A stretch of 64,000 bases of DNA, taken from assembly GCA_035635475.1 (NCBI GenBank), contig DASQAZ010000113.1, forward strand, positions 1 to 64,000, read 5' to 3'. The stretch is from VBOC01 sp035635475. Its GTDB lineage: Bacteria > Bacteroidota > Ignavibacteria > UBA10030 > SZUA-254. A program made the position numbers and the translations under genes. A model generated the notes under the pieces. It was not told where the DNA came from. It saw only the letters and a program-made list of their open reading frames with translations, and did not search any database. Positions 16,722-24,735 of this stretch are shown here, piece by piece. Within the stretch, counting starts at the first letter, position 1. Each line of letters starts with the position of its first letter.

Positions 16722-17192
16722 ATGACAAAACTCATGGGCCAAACTTTGAGCACCAAAGAAACTCTGGAAAGCCTAAGAAGCCAAATATTGCAAAAATGGC
16801 TTCCAATAGAGGTAATTGAGGAATTCGAGGCGATTCAGGGAGCGATCGATCGGCTAAGGGCCGCAAACAATTCGCACTCGAAAAAACAGCCAGAGAAAAT
16901 CGCCAGTGTTCCCGCCGTACCCTCTACTCATAGCAAAGTGGTCGAAATTGCCCTGGAATTGATTGATAAGAGGGAAGGTCATTCGGTGAGAAATGCGGAA
17001 ATCATTGAATATGCTGAACAGAAGGGAATCGACATTGGCAAGGGGGAAGACCGGGATAGCACGGTTGGACGAATTTTGCATGATGAATGGGAGAAGAAAC
17101 ATGGCAAATTGCGCAAAGTAAACCGTGGTTTGTGGAATAAACGGGAAAAACCTCTCGCAAATCGCTCAGTATTTATCAAAGAACCCGCCTAA
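16722..17192 (+). CDS. putative winged-helix (HARE-HTH-like) protein (cargo)
   Basis: This 156-residue protein has an N-terminal half that is helical and ends in a lysine-rich linker with PAVPST. From about residue 68 a wHTH-like pattern follows: KVVEIALELIDKREG, an EIIEYAEQKGI helix, DSTVGRILHDEW and a final KVNRGLWN strand. The order resembles HARE-HTH/ASXL modules linked to nucleases and RNA polymerase delta subunits; the match is by eye only. It lies between the tRNA and the transposase inside the IS1-family element. It could regulate cargo or transposition, but this is unproven. A second ATG 12 bases further in is an alternative start. Confidence 0.5.
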   Translation: MTKLMGQTLSTKETLESLRSQILQKWLPIEVIEEFEAIQGAIDRLRAANNSHSKKQPEKIASVPAVPSTHSKVVEIALELIDKREGHSVRNAEIIEYAEQKGIDIGKGEDRDSTVGRILHDEWEKKHGKLRKVNRGLWNKREKPLANRSVFIKEPA

Positions 17193-17299
17193 GTCATCAA
17201 AAACAGCGTTTCCAAGTAGTAAGAGCCAGCCAATAGCTTCTTCGGCTGGTGGTATAAATCACGGAATTCATTGTATCTTTCTTAAATTGAACTTTATGC

Positions 17300-17328
17300 T
17301 TGACTTCTCAAGCAAAAAGAGTTATATT
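17300..17328 (+). promoter_or_regulatory. sigma70-type promoter of the transposase
   Basis: TTGACT (17300-17305) and TATATT (17323-17328) with 17-base spacing lie 27 bases before the transposase ATG. Confidence 0.6.
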
Positions 17329-17355
17329 GATGGTAGAACAAATGAGGCTTCTGCC

Positions 17356-18180
17356 ATGAACAGACTTCCACTTGAAAAGCGCACTCAGATCGTTCACCTT
17401 CTCTGTGAGGGTAATAGTCTCCGTGCGACCTCGCGAATCGCAGATGTGTCGATCAACACGGTCACAAAACTTTTGGTGGAGGTGGGCGCGGCGTGTCAGA
17501 AGTATCACGACGAGAACGTTCGTGGCCTGAAATCAAAGCGCGTAGAGTGCGATGAAATATGGTCTTTCTGCTATGCGAAACAAAAGAACGTTCCTGATGG
17601 GATGCGGGGACAATTCGGCGTAGGTGACGTATGGACATGGGTCGGCCTGGATTCAGACTCAAAGTTAATAATCGCTTGGTTGGTCGGGAATCGGGATGCG
17701 GAATATGCCAACGTATTCATGCAGGACGTTGCAGATCGTCTTACTAACCGCGTCCAGTTGACTACAGACGCGCTGAAAGCGTATCTTGAGGCAGTAGAGG
17801 GGGCTTTCGGTGCGGATGTGGACTACGCGCAATTAGTGAAGATGTACGGCGAGGCTCCGGGCGGAGAAAAACGATACAGCCCCGCAATCTGCACTGGGAT
17901 TAAGAAAGAACTCATCATAGGTAATCCGAAACACAAGCTTACATCCACAAGCTACGTCGAGAGACAGAATCTCACAATGCGGATGAATATGCGGCGGTTT
18001 ACACGACTAACAAACGCCTTCTCCAAGAAAGTCCAGAACCATGCCCATGCCGTCGCCCTGCATTTCATGTATTATAATTTCGTTCGGATTCACAAGACGC
18101 TGCGAGTAACGCCCGCAATGGAGGCTGGAATAGCGAAGAAACTTTGGACGGTGGAAGATTTGACGAGGCTTATAGATTGA
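17356..18180 (+). CDS. IS1-family DDE transposase
   Basis: This 274-residue transposase of the IS1-like group starts MNRLPLEKRTQ. An N-terminal helix-turn-helix (LRATSRIADVSINTVTKLLV) binds the ends. The DDE catalytic residues are visible in VECDEIWSF, LTTDALKAYL and TSYVERQNLTMR, and the C-terminus has the NFVRIHKTLR motif. The ATG at 17356 has GAGG 8 bases upstream and matches the family start; an open frame reaching back to 17125 is not used. It is a single uninterrupted frame, so no programmed frameshift is needed, unlike E. coli IS1. No frameshift or stop disrupts it, so the element may still move. Confidence 0.92.
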   Translation: MNRLPLEKRTQIVHLLCEGNSLRATSRIADVSINTVTKLLVEVGAACQKYHDENVRGLKSKRVECDEIWSFCYAKQKNVPDGMRGQFGVGDVWTWVGLDSDSKLIIAWLVGNRDAEYANVFMQDVADRLTNRVQLTTDALKAYLEAVEGAFGADVDYAQLVKMYGEAPGGEKRYSPAICTGIKKELIIGNPKHKLTSTSYVERQNLTMRMNMRRFTRLTNAFSKKVQNHAHAVALHFMYYNFVRIHKTLRVTPAMEAGIAKKLWTVEDLTRLID

Positions 18181-18196
18181 TTCTCGGGGGGGTTAT

Positions 18197-18667
18197 TTGT
18201 ACTTTGATCGATCTAACCTCACGTACCTACCTGTGACCTGGCTTTCTGATTTAGATAAAATTGACCGCTCTAAAGTTGCTTTCGGGCTACTCGGATTCTT
18301 AGCAACCGTCGGCCCCGGATTTCTCATAGTCTATCTATTTAAGCCAGAATTGATTGAGAAACTCGATATAGTTAAGCTCACCATATTTTCTTGTGCCCTT
18401 ACGACCCCATTGTTGATGACTAATGTCCTTGCCAATATTGTAATTCAATCCAAAGAGAACAATGAGGGAGAAATTGCTTCCGTCATGGGAACAGCCTTTG
18501 CATCTCATATTATATCAAGTTACTCGGCCATTTTTCTTGCGTACTGGTTTCATTGGGAATTTCTTCGATTTGTTTGGTGGGCGCTTGGCTTTAGCGTCGG
18601 AGTGTCGATTCTCATATATTTTGTAGAGAAACTGCCCGGAGAGAAGCATAAAAAAAATCCAAAGTGA
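18197..18667 (+). CDS. small integral membrane protein (cargo)
   Basis: This roughly 156-residue protein has three or four hydrophobic segments (about residues 30-48, 61-84, 100-118 and 122-142) and a basic C-terminal tail ending KHKKNPK. No family is recognised. The only suitable start is a TTG, 4 bases after a run of seven G residues that could act as a ribosome-binding site. It begins 16 bases after the transposase stop and ends 108 bases before the right transposon end, so it travels with the element. A toxin/immunity or defence-effector role is possible but has no direct support. Confidence 0.55.
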   Translation: MYFDRSNLTYLPVTWLSDLDKIDRSKVAFGLLGFLATVGPGFLIVYLFKPELIEKLDIVKLTIFSCALTTPLLMTNVLANIVIQSKENNEGEIASVMGTAFASHIISSYSAIFLAYWFHWEFLRFVWWALGFSVGVSILIYFVEKLPGEKHKKNPK

Positions 18668-18775
18668 CCTGTAAATATATCGTTCGACCTTCCGTCTAAG
18701 CTTTCCCCTACCCCTCCGAGAAGATTTTTCCCCGTAATTCTTACCTCTTCCGTACTTGGCTGTTCTAAGCATTTT

Positions 18776-18791
18776 AAACTGAGACACTACC
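18776..18791. repeat. right terminal inverted repeat
   Basis: AAACTGAGACACTACC, the exact complement of the left end at 14975-14990. Confidence 0.9.
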
Positions 18792-18799
18792 CAAGGAAG
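18792..18799. repeat. target-site duplication, right copy
   Basis: CAAGGAAG, identical to 14967-14974. Confidence 0.9.
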
Positions 18800-18859
18800 G
18801 CCCCTCTTGGAACGTCCGAAGATTTTGTTATATTGTCGAAGAAGTTTTCCAGATCAGGC

Positions 18860-20005
18860 ATGGACTTCCTCGCATACACGGAGGAGCTGGACCGGAGCTA
18901 CGGCACGTACAAAGTTGCGGCGTTCCCGGCGCGGCGGTTCCCTCCCGATCCTCTCCAGCGCACAATCGACGCGCTTGCGGGAGATACTCCGACGCCGTTC
19001 AACATCCGGATTGTGGGGCAATCGTTTGAAGAACGCCCGATCCGGCTCGTGACGGTGGGCAGCGGACCGACACAGGTTCTCCTCTGGTCGCAGATGCACG
19101 GGGACGAGTCGACGGCCACGATGGCGATTACCGATGTCCTGAATTATTTCCGGATAGCGCGCGGCGACGGCGCGGCCCGAAGCATACTTTCCACACTCAC
19201 GATCCATTTTCTCCCGATGCTCAATCCCGACGGCGCATCCCGCTTTCAGCGACGCACAGCGCAGGGCATCGACATGAACCGCGATGCTCTCGCACTCCAA
19301 ACGCCGGAGGGGCGACTCCTCAAGCAGCTCAAAGACACAATTAAGCCCGACTTCGGATTCAATCTCCATGATCAGGAACTAAGCACGGTGGGGACGACAA
19401 AAGAGCTGACTGCAATTGCTCTTCTGGCCCCTGCGTTCGACATGGAGAAATCAGACAACGAGGTCAGAATCAGGGCGAAGCACGTCGCCTCGGTCCTCGC
19501 CGCCGCACTCAAGAGCGCGGCCCAGGGGAGGATCGCCCGCTATGACGACAGTTTTGAACCGAGGGCGTTCGGAGACAATATGCAAAAGTGGGGCACGAGC
19601 ACGATTCTTGTCGAATCCGGGCATACGCAGGGAGATCAAGAGAAGGACTCAATCCGCAAGCTCAATTTCATGGGCATCCTCGCGGGTCTTCATGTGATTG
19701 CGTCGGGTCAATACAGCGCCTGGGATCTAGGGCATTACGAACACCTTCCGTGGAATGCGAAGAAGGCCTACGACATCATCATCAGGAACGTCCAGATAAC
19801 GCACGGCGACGGCCGGGTCACCCGTGCAGATCTGGGAATCTCCTATCAGGTCGACACGCACTCGGAATCGACACCCATGCTGGCAGACCTGGGAGACCTG
19901 CATACATTCATAGGCCTCAAGGAGATCGATGGAGGGGGAAAAGCGATTCCCCGGGAATCGCTGGATCCCGGGAAACCATTTCAATGGACGCGTTTTTTCG
20001 ATTGA
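18860..20005 (+). CDS. M14-family zinc carboxypeptidase
   Basis: This roughly 381-residue metallocarboxypeptidase has the zinc ligands of M14 in MHGDES (H and E) and the later FNLHDQE histidine. MLNPDG and MNRDA substrate-pocket segments lie between them, and the catalytic glutamate is expected in ILVESGH. A TTG 27 bases upstream is also in frame, but the ATG MDFLAYTEEL is preferred. No signal peptide is evident, so cytoplasmic action is likely unless the start is misjudged. The coding region starts 60 bases after the IS1-family element, so its native promoter may have been displaced. It diverges from the S9 peptidase gene, another peptide-degrading enzyme. Confidence 0.88.
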   Translation: MDFLAYTEELDRSYGTYKVAAFPARRFPPDPLQRTIDALAGDTPTPFNIRIVGQSFEERPIRLVTVGSGPTQVLLWSQMHGDESTATMAITDVLNYFRIARGDGAARSILSTLTIHFLPMLNPDGASRFQRRTAQGIDMNRDALALQTPEGRLLKQLKDTIKPDFGFNLHDQELSTVGTTKELTAIALLAPAFDMEKSDNEVRIRAKHVASVLAAALKSAAQGRIARYDDSFEPRAFGDNMQKWGTSTILVESGHTQGDQEKDSIRKLNFMGILAGLHVIASGQYSAWDLGHYEHLPWNAKKAYDIIIRNVQITHGDGRVTRADLGISYQVDTHSESTPMLADLGDLHTFIGLKEIDGGGKAIPRESLDPGKPFQWTRFFD

Positions 20006-20033
20006 CCGAAGGAAGGCGGAGTCGGGCCGGCCT

Positions 20034-20789
20034 CTATCTCACCCACCCGAAAAGCGATGCAGCGATCACCCAGACCGCCCAGAGTCCTAACGCGATTCCC
20101 ATTCCTGTCGAAGTAGGCTTCCCCGATACCTTCGCAATCCCCTGACCGACAAGAGCCGTCTGCCACAGACCGAAAACGCCCACCGAGGCCAGCAGCTTAT
20201 GCCCCAGGTTGTCGCGTTCAAAATTATTGATGACAAACAGGGAGCCGCCGAGCGAGGCATGGACGGAATCGAACACGTGCATCAGAAGCAGCGTCACGAT
20301 GGCACCGAGCACCCCAACAAGTGACGTAAGACCGTAAACCTCAAGCATCTTCTGATATGATACGGGAGATTTTAACAGTAATTTTGTGATCAGCCAGAGT
20401 ATCAGAGGGCTGCCGAAGACCGCGAGGCTCACGATCACAAGCGAGAGGCCGAAACCGAAGGCGAGAAATAACGCGGGAGACTCCATCCCTGCCACTGCGC
20501 GATCATATTGCTCCTGGGTCATTTTACCTTCGTCCACTGCCTTTTGCATTTGTTGTTGCTGGGGTTCGAGAATCTGCTGCCGGAGAGAGGGGGTGGAGGA
20601 GAGCGAATATGTGACGACAGCCGCCGCGAGCAAGGTGATCAGGTAAGGCAGCAGCCACGAAGATGTCTGTACCGGCGCCGACGCTACTTCGCTGAATAAC
20701 TCGCCGGGGGACGCGAAAACCCCCATTGCTCTGGCGCCGAAGGAGGTAACGGCGGTAGATCCGGATGAAAGAGTGGTCTGTTGGTCCAT
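20034..20789 (-). CDS. Yip1-family membrane protein
   Basis: This 251-residue protein has a cytoplasmic N-terminus carrying the VFASPGELFSEV motif typical of bacterial Yip1/YIP1-domain proteins, then five hydrophobic segments. A Gln-rich loop (EPQQQQMQKAVDEGKMTQEQYD) separates the first two. The function of bacterial Yip1 proteins is not established. It stands alone between convergent M14 carboxypeptidase and divergent 203-residue genes. Confidence 0.85.
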   Translation of the reverse strand: MDQQTTLSSGSTAVTSFGARAMGVFASPGELFSEVASAPVQTSSWLLPYLITLLAAAVVTYSLSSTPSLRQQILEPQQQQMQKAVDEGKMTQEQYDRAVAGMESPALFLAFGFGLSLVIVSLAVFGSPLILWLITKLLLKSPVSYQKMLEVYGLTSLVGVLGAIVTLLLMHVFDSVHASLGGSLFVINNFERDNLGHKLLASVGVFGLWQTALVGQGIAKVSGKPTSTGMGIALGLWAVWVIAASLFGWVR

Positions 20790-21018
20790 GTCGTCCTTTC
20801 GGATTTTGGGCTAAAATACTCAATTCGGGTTTCAAGGTCAAGAAAGGAGCGCGACCTTGATTTTCAGCTCTTCCTTTGTTATTTTGGCGCTGTTGACCTT
20901 CATCCGCCGTTAGCATCGATCTGCCCCGATTCATCTTTCGGTGTCCACGACAGGCGGAGAGCTGCTTACCAGAGGCGCCGGGGGGAATCGGAGTGAACCT
21001 GATGCCGAAAAGGGGTGA
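20790..21018. other. divergent intergenic region
   Basis: A 229-base gap between the divergent Yip1 gene and the 203-residue gene. No open frame, strong hairpin or convincing promoter pair was found by eye. Confidence 0.3.
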
Positions 21019-21630
21019 ATGCAGAAGCTGACCGTCGAGGAAATCCGCAAGCGCTTTGAGCTATCGAAAGAATTCAACGAAATTTTCGATGCTTTTGAGC
21101 AGGCAATCGGTCAGCGTCTTCAAGACATTGAGCTCTACCGCCAGCTCTTCTGGAACCACACTCTTACGCCGGACGAAATCTGCCTTTTCGGAGAGAAACT
21201 CTCGAAGGAACTCCCGGACCTCGCCTATGATACGTTCATGTGGATGGCGAATGTCTTTGAGGTGACCTATTCGATGTATGACAACTACGAGCTCGCCCTT
21301 CAGTATTTCAAAAAGGCTGCATCCGTCCGTCCTTCGGAGCCGGACCCATATCTCGCCGCCGCCGATTGTTACGAGCCGGATCTGAATATTCCCCCCATCG
21401 ACGCCCTCATCGACTTTCTCAAACAGGGAGTGAACGGGGTCACCGCTCCGAAGTCTCTTTACCTGAAGCTCGCTCATCTGTACGAGCTAAACGGGAACGA
21501 TGAGATGTATACTTATTTCCGGAAGAAAGGCGAAGAGACTCCACCCGGGCCGGCTCCCCCCGGATCGACTTCTCCCGGTCCGACGCCTCCCGGACCGGCT
21601 CCTCCCGAACAACCCTCGCCCCCGCAATGA
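21019..21630 (+). CDS. TPR-like protein with proline-rich tail
   Basis: This 203-residue protein is helical, with one clear TPR-like motif (YELALQYFKKAASVRPSEPDPYLAAADCY, about residues 91-119) and another near residues 148-166. Its last 30 residues are a PG/PP-rich tail coded by imperfect 15-base repeats. It has no signal peptide. The pattern resembles the SycD/LcrH-type chaperone repeats of type III systems, but no such system is here and the similarity may be generic. The trmH gene begins 88 bases downstream. An extra frame overlapping the tail and running into trmH is a shadow. Confidence 0.7.
   Translation: MQKLTVEEIRKRFELSKEFNEIFDAFEQAIGQRLQDIELYRQLFWNHTLTPDEICLFGEKLSKELPDLAYDTFMWMANVFEVTYSMYDNYELALQYFKKAASVRPSEPDPYLAAADCYEPDLNIPPIDALIDFLKQGVNGVTAPKSLYLKLAHLYELNGNDEMYTYFRKKGEETPPGPAPPGSTSPGPTPPGPAPPEQPSPPQ
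21541..21615 (+). repeat. imperfect tandem repeats encoding a Pro/Gly-rich tail
   Basis: About five degenerate 15-base units (consensus-like GGCTCCTCCCGGNCC) encode PPGPAPPGSTSPGPTPPGPAPP. Slippage could change the length of this tail between strains. Confidence 0.7.
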
Positions 21631-21718
21631 GATATGCCGCCGAAGCGGCCTTCGCCTCAAGGCGCCGCACCGGCACCATGATGGCCGCCCCGGGGTTCGA
21701 GGTGCAGGGAAACCCGAA

Positions 21719-22297
21719 TTGACCGAGCGCCGCCGGGAAAAAATGCTCGCTGTTCTCAGGCATCGTCAGCCGGGACTCAGCGTCATTCTCGAAGGGATTC
21801 ACGATCCCCATAATGTGAGCGCGATTTTGCGGACGGCCGACGCCGCGGGGGTCTTGGAAGTCCAGCTCATTTACGAAAACGAACTCTTTCCCCGCCTCGG
21901 GAAGAAGAGCTCGGCAAGTGCAGTCAAGTGGATCAAGCGCCGGCCGTTCGCGTCGATCCGGGAGTGCTACGAATCGCTCCACCGCCAGGGATTCCTGATC
22001 TACGCGACGCGATTGGACGCATCTTCGAAATCCCTCTATGATCTGGACCTGACTGGCAAGATCGCCTTCGTCTTCGGCAATGAGCATCGCGGGGTATCGG
22101 GAAAGGCCGCGGAACTGGCGGATGGAAACTTTCAGATCCCGATGCTGGGGATGATTCAAAGCCTGAATGTCTCGGTTGCATGTGCCGTTGCTCTCTTTGA
22201 GGCGTTCCGCCAGCGCCAGATCGCCGGGTTATACCGAAAGCCCGCGATGAGCGCGGAAGCGATGCAACTTTTATATGAGGCATGGACGAAACGGTAG
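21719..22297 (+). CDS. trmH: tRNA (guanosine-18-2'-O)-methyltransferase
   Basis: TrmH is a SpoU-family SAM-dependent methyltransferase that 2'-O-methylates G18 in the tRNA D loop. The protein is about 192 residues from a TTG start at 21719. This start gives an N-terminus (LTERRREKMLAVLRHRQ) closely like that of known TrmH. Longer in-frame starts would read through the preceding gene's tail. Family motifs are present: HDPHNVSAILRTADAAG (motif 1), FVFGNEHRGVS (motif 2) and IPMLGMIQSLNVSVA (motif 3, the knot), followed by the C-terminal helix FEAFRQRQIAGLY. Its end overlaps the downstream hydrolase start by 16 bases. The tRNA-Thr in the transposon carries the GG in its D loop that would be a target. 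Confidence 0.9.
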   Translation: MTERRREKMLAVLRHRQPGLSVILEGIHDPHNVSAILRTADAAGVLEVQLIYENELFPRLGKKSSASAVKWIKRRPFASIRECYESLHRQGFLIYATRLDASSKSLYDLDLTGKIAFVFGNEHRGVSGKAAELADGNFQIPMLGMIQSLNVSVACAVALFEAFRQRQIAGLYRKPAMSAEAMQLLYEAWTKR

Positions 22298-23163
22298 GAT
22301 TCACCGACCGTTATGTCCGGGCCGGCGGCCTGAGGGTGCACGTGCTCGAGGGGGGCGCGGGACCTCCCCTGCTTCTGATTCATGGTCTCGGAGGGCCGCT
22401 CATGTGGCAGAGGGTGCTCGGACCCTTATCGAAACGGTTCCGTGTGATGGCGGTCGATCTTCCCGGCTTCGGTGAATCCGATCCCGTCTCGTGGAATCCC
22501 GCCGAGCGGGACCCCATGGGACGCGACGCCTCTTTCAACGGGTACGGTGAGTTCCTCTTCGAAGTTACGGAACACATGGAGGTGAGAAACGCCATCGTCT
22601 GCGGAATCTCATGGGGTGGACAGCTGGCGGTTCAGCTCGCCGATCTCCATCCTGACCGCGTCGAGAAATTGATTCTTATCTGCACTACGGGGCTGCGCTG
22701 CCATCCATTGGCGCGCAATTCTTTGGTCAGAATAATTCTGCCGCCGATGCTAGAAAACACGGTTCTTCGAAGCAGATTCCTGATCGATTATTTCAGCCGC
22801 CGAAGCTTTTACAATATCGAAAACCGCCCGCCCGATCTCTGCACGCAATTCCAGAAGGGGCTTCGGCGCGAGGGGAGGAGCGGCGCGTTCCTGGCCGCCC
22901 TGCTTGACGCCGCGGCCGGGGATCCCGGCTTCCTGGAAAGGCTTTCCCGCTTGAGAATCCCCTCATTGATCATCTGGGGGAAAAACGATTTGATCGCCCC
23001 GACGGAAGACGCGTATCGAATCGGGGGCGCGATACCCAATGCCATCGTAAGGATTTTCCCCGAGTGCGGCCATTCTATCCCCCTCGAGAAGCCGCGTGAA
23101 CTTGTCGATGCCTTTTTCGTGTTCAAAGGACAGGAGGGATTGCCCCACGGCGTCAATTCCTGA
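22282..23163 (+). CDS. alpha/beta-fold hydrolase
   Basis: This 293-residue alpha/beta hydrolase has the oxyanion turn HGLGGP, the nucleophile elbow GISWGG (Ser), the acid in WGKNDLIAP and the histidine in ECGHSIPLEKP. These motifs support an active esterase/lipase or related enzyme; the substrate is unknown. No signal peptide is present, so it is probably cytoplasmic. The ATG overlaps trmH by 16 bases. The thioredoxin-fold gene follows after 28 bases on the same strand. Confidence 0.88.
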   Translation: MDETVGFTDRYVRAGGLRVHVLEGGAGPPLLLIHGLGGPLMWQRVLGPLSKRFRVMAVDLPGFGESDPVSWNPAERDPMGRDASFNGYGEFLFEVTEHMEVRNAIVCGISWGGQLAVQLADLHPDRVEKLILICTTGLRCHPLARNSLVRIILPPMLENTVLRSRFLIDYFSRRSFYNIENRPPDLCTQFQKGLRREGRSGAFLAALLDAAAGDPGFLERLSRLRIPSLIIWGKNDLIAPTEDAYRIGGAIPNAIVRIFPECGHSIPLEKPRELVDAFFVFKGQEGLPHGVNS

Positions 23164-23191
23164 ACGGTAAACCACTATTAGAGGAAACCCC

Positions 23192-23734
23192 ATGCCCGAA
23201 ACAACCCTGAAACTCACCGAACGTCTCCCTGAATTCCGGAATCTGCCGGGAGTCGAGGGAAAATCGCATTCATCGAAGGAATACTCCGGCGAGAACATTC
23301 TCGTCGTTGTCTTCTCCTGTAACCACTGTCCGTATGTCCGGGCCTATGAAAACAGGATGATCGCACTGCAAAGGGAATACGGACCCAAGGGCGCGCAGGT
23401 CATTGCGATCAACTCCAATGATACGAAGAACTATCCGGAGGACAGCTTCGACAAGATGGTCCTGCGCGCGAAGGAGAAGGGATTCAATTTCCCGTACCTC
23501 CGCGACGAGGATCAGTCGGTTGCAGAAGCCTTCGGCGCGACTCACACGCCGCAGTTTTTTGTCTTCGACCGTGAACGGAAGCTTAGGTATTCCGGGAGGA
23601 TGGACGACAACTGGGAACATCCCGCGGCGGTTAAAGAGAATTATTTGCGCGACGCCCTGGATGCCCTGCTTGCCGGGAAGGATGTGCCGGTCCCCGAAAC
23701 CTACTCGATCGGATGCACGATCAAGTGGGGATGA
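23192..23734 (+). CDS. thioredoxin-fold (AhpC/TSA-like) redox protein
   Basis: This 180-residue cytoplasmic thioredoxin-like protein has a CNHCPY active site (CxxC) near residue 45 and a THTPQFFVFD cis-proline segment, the usual pattern of the thioredoxin-family proteins close to AhpC/TSA. A GAGG ribosome-binding site lies upstream of the ATG. It is likely to reduce disulfides or peroxides. It has no signal peptide, so the periplasmic ResA/TlpA role is unlikely. Its stop is 21 bases from the convergent polyprenyl synthase gene. Confidence 0.88.
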   Translation: MPETTLKLTERLPEFRNLPGVEGKSHSSKEYSGENILVVVFSCNHCPYVRAYENRMIALQREYGPKGAQVIAINSNDTKNYPEDSFDKMVLRAKEKGFNFPYLRDEDQSVAEAFGATHTPQFFVFDRERKLRYSGRMDDNWEHPAAVKENYLRDALDALLAGKDVPVPETYSIGCTIKWG

Positions 23735-23755
23735 CCCCGGCCGGGGCGACCGGAG

Positions 23756-24727
23756 CTACTTGCTTCGCTCCAGCACGAAACCTACGAAACCCCTGAGCGC
23801 TTCTTTAGAAGGCGATTCGGGGAGCGGTTCGATCGCCTCCAGAGCCAGGTTTGAATAGAGTTCCGCTTTCCTCGTGGTATAGTCGATGCCGCCGAATTCG
23901 TGGGCGAACTCGACGATGCTCTGCAGCTCCTTTTTGCTCGATCCATTCTTGATGATGCGCAGGATCGCCCTCGTCCGGCCGTGAGGCGCGTTCGAGAATG
24001 AGTGGATGAGCGGGAGCGTCAGCTTTTTTTCCTTCATGTCGAGTCCCGTCGGTTTGCCGGTAATGCTCTTCCGGCCCGTGTAATCGAGCAGGTCGTCGCG
24101 GATCTGGAATACCATCCCGATGTTTTCCCCGAATTCCTTCAGCCGACGAAGCATTTCCTCGTCGTGCGTCACGCTGGCTCCGCCGATCTGGCAGCACGTC
24201 GAGAGCAGCGAAGCGGTCTTGTCGGATATGATCTTCAGATACGTCGCCTCGTCGATATCGAGGTCCCGGCTCTTGGCAATTTGAAGAATCTCCGCCTCGC
24301 TCATTCTCCGGACCGCGTCCGACGTGATTTTCAGGAACTGGAAGTCATTGTGATCGAGAGAGAGGAGCAGCCCTTTGGCGAGCATGTAATCTCCCATGAG
24401 GACTGCAATTTTGTTTTTCCATACTGCGTTGATCGAGGCGAGGCCGCGGCGGGTGTCGGCATCATCCACGACGTCGTCGTGAATGAGCGTTGCCGTGTGC
24501 AGGATCTCGACGAGCGACGCGCCGCGGTAGGTGCTGTCGTTGACCATTCCGCACGCCTTGGCCGTCAGGAGCACGAGCGCGGGCCGGATCCGTTTCCCCT
24601 TTTGCCGGATAATGTAGCGCGCGATCAGGTCGACGAATGCGACCTTTGAACGCATCGCGCTGCGGAAGAAGTGATTGAACTCCTCCAGCTCTTCGGCAAC
24701 CGGTCGGGTGATCTCCTCTAGCTTCAT
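23756..24727 (-). CDS. polyprenyl diphosphate synthase
   Basis: This 323-residue trans-isoprenyl diphosphate synthase condenses IPP units onto an allylic diphosphate, supplying the side chain of menaquinone/ubiquinone. The two aspartate-rich Mg-binding motifs are seen in HDDVVDDAD and DDLLDYTG, with KGKRIRPALVLL as the first substrate-binding region. Chain length cannot be set from sequence alone, but the length and sequence resemble octaprenyl/heptaprenyl synthases (IspB, HepT). TatC lies 8 bases upstream on the same strand. Confidence 0.93.
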   Translation of the reverse strand: MKLEEITRPVAEELEEFNHFFRSAMRSKVAFVDLIARYIIRQKGKRIRPALVLLTAKACGMVNDSTYRGASLVEILHTATLIHDDVVDDADTRRGLASINAVWKNKIAVLMGDYMLAKGLLLSLDHNDFQFLKITSDAVRRMSEAEILQIAKSRDLDIDEATYLKIISDKTASLLSTCCQIGGASVTHDEEMLRRLKEFGENIGMVFQIRDDLLDYTGRKSITGKPTGLDMKEKKLTLPLIHSFSNAPHGRTRAILRIIKNGSSKKELQSIVEFAHEFGGIDYTTRKAELYSNLALEAIEPLPESPSKEALRGFVGFVLERSK

Positions 24728-24735
24728 GGTCGCTG

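Larger units (their letters stand above)
14975..18791 (+). mobile_element. IS1-family transposon with passenger genes
   Basis: The element is 3.8 kb and bounded by perfect 16-bp terminal inverted repeats (GGTAGTGTCTCAGTTT), flanked by an 8-bp direct duplication. The terminus resembles the E. coli IS1 end (GGTAATGACTCC...), which agrees with the IS1-type DDE transposase inside. A minimal IS of this type would need only about 1 kb, so nearly 3 kb is cargo: two small ORFs, a toxin-antitoxin pair, a tRNA, a winged-helix-like gene and a membrane protein. The cargo is visibly AT-richer than both flanks and carries near-consensus sigma70 promoters. No second copy of the terminus was seen inside, so this is a single element rather than two IS copies. 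The intact duplication implies a fairly recent insertion. Confidence 0.88.

Noticed and set aside
17125..17355. N-terminal extension of the transposase
   Set aside because: The family starts at MNRLPLEKR, with a good ribosome-binding site and promoter at 17300-17356 inside the extension.
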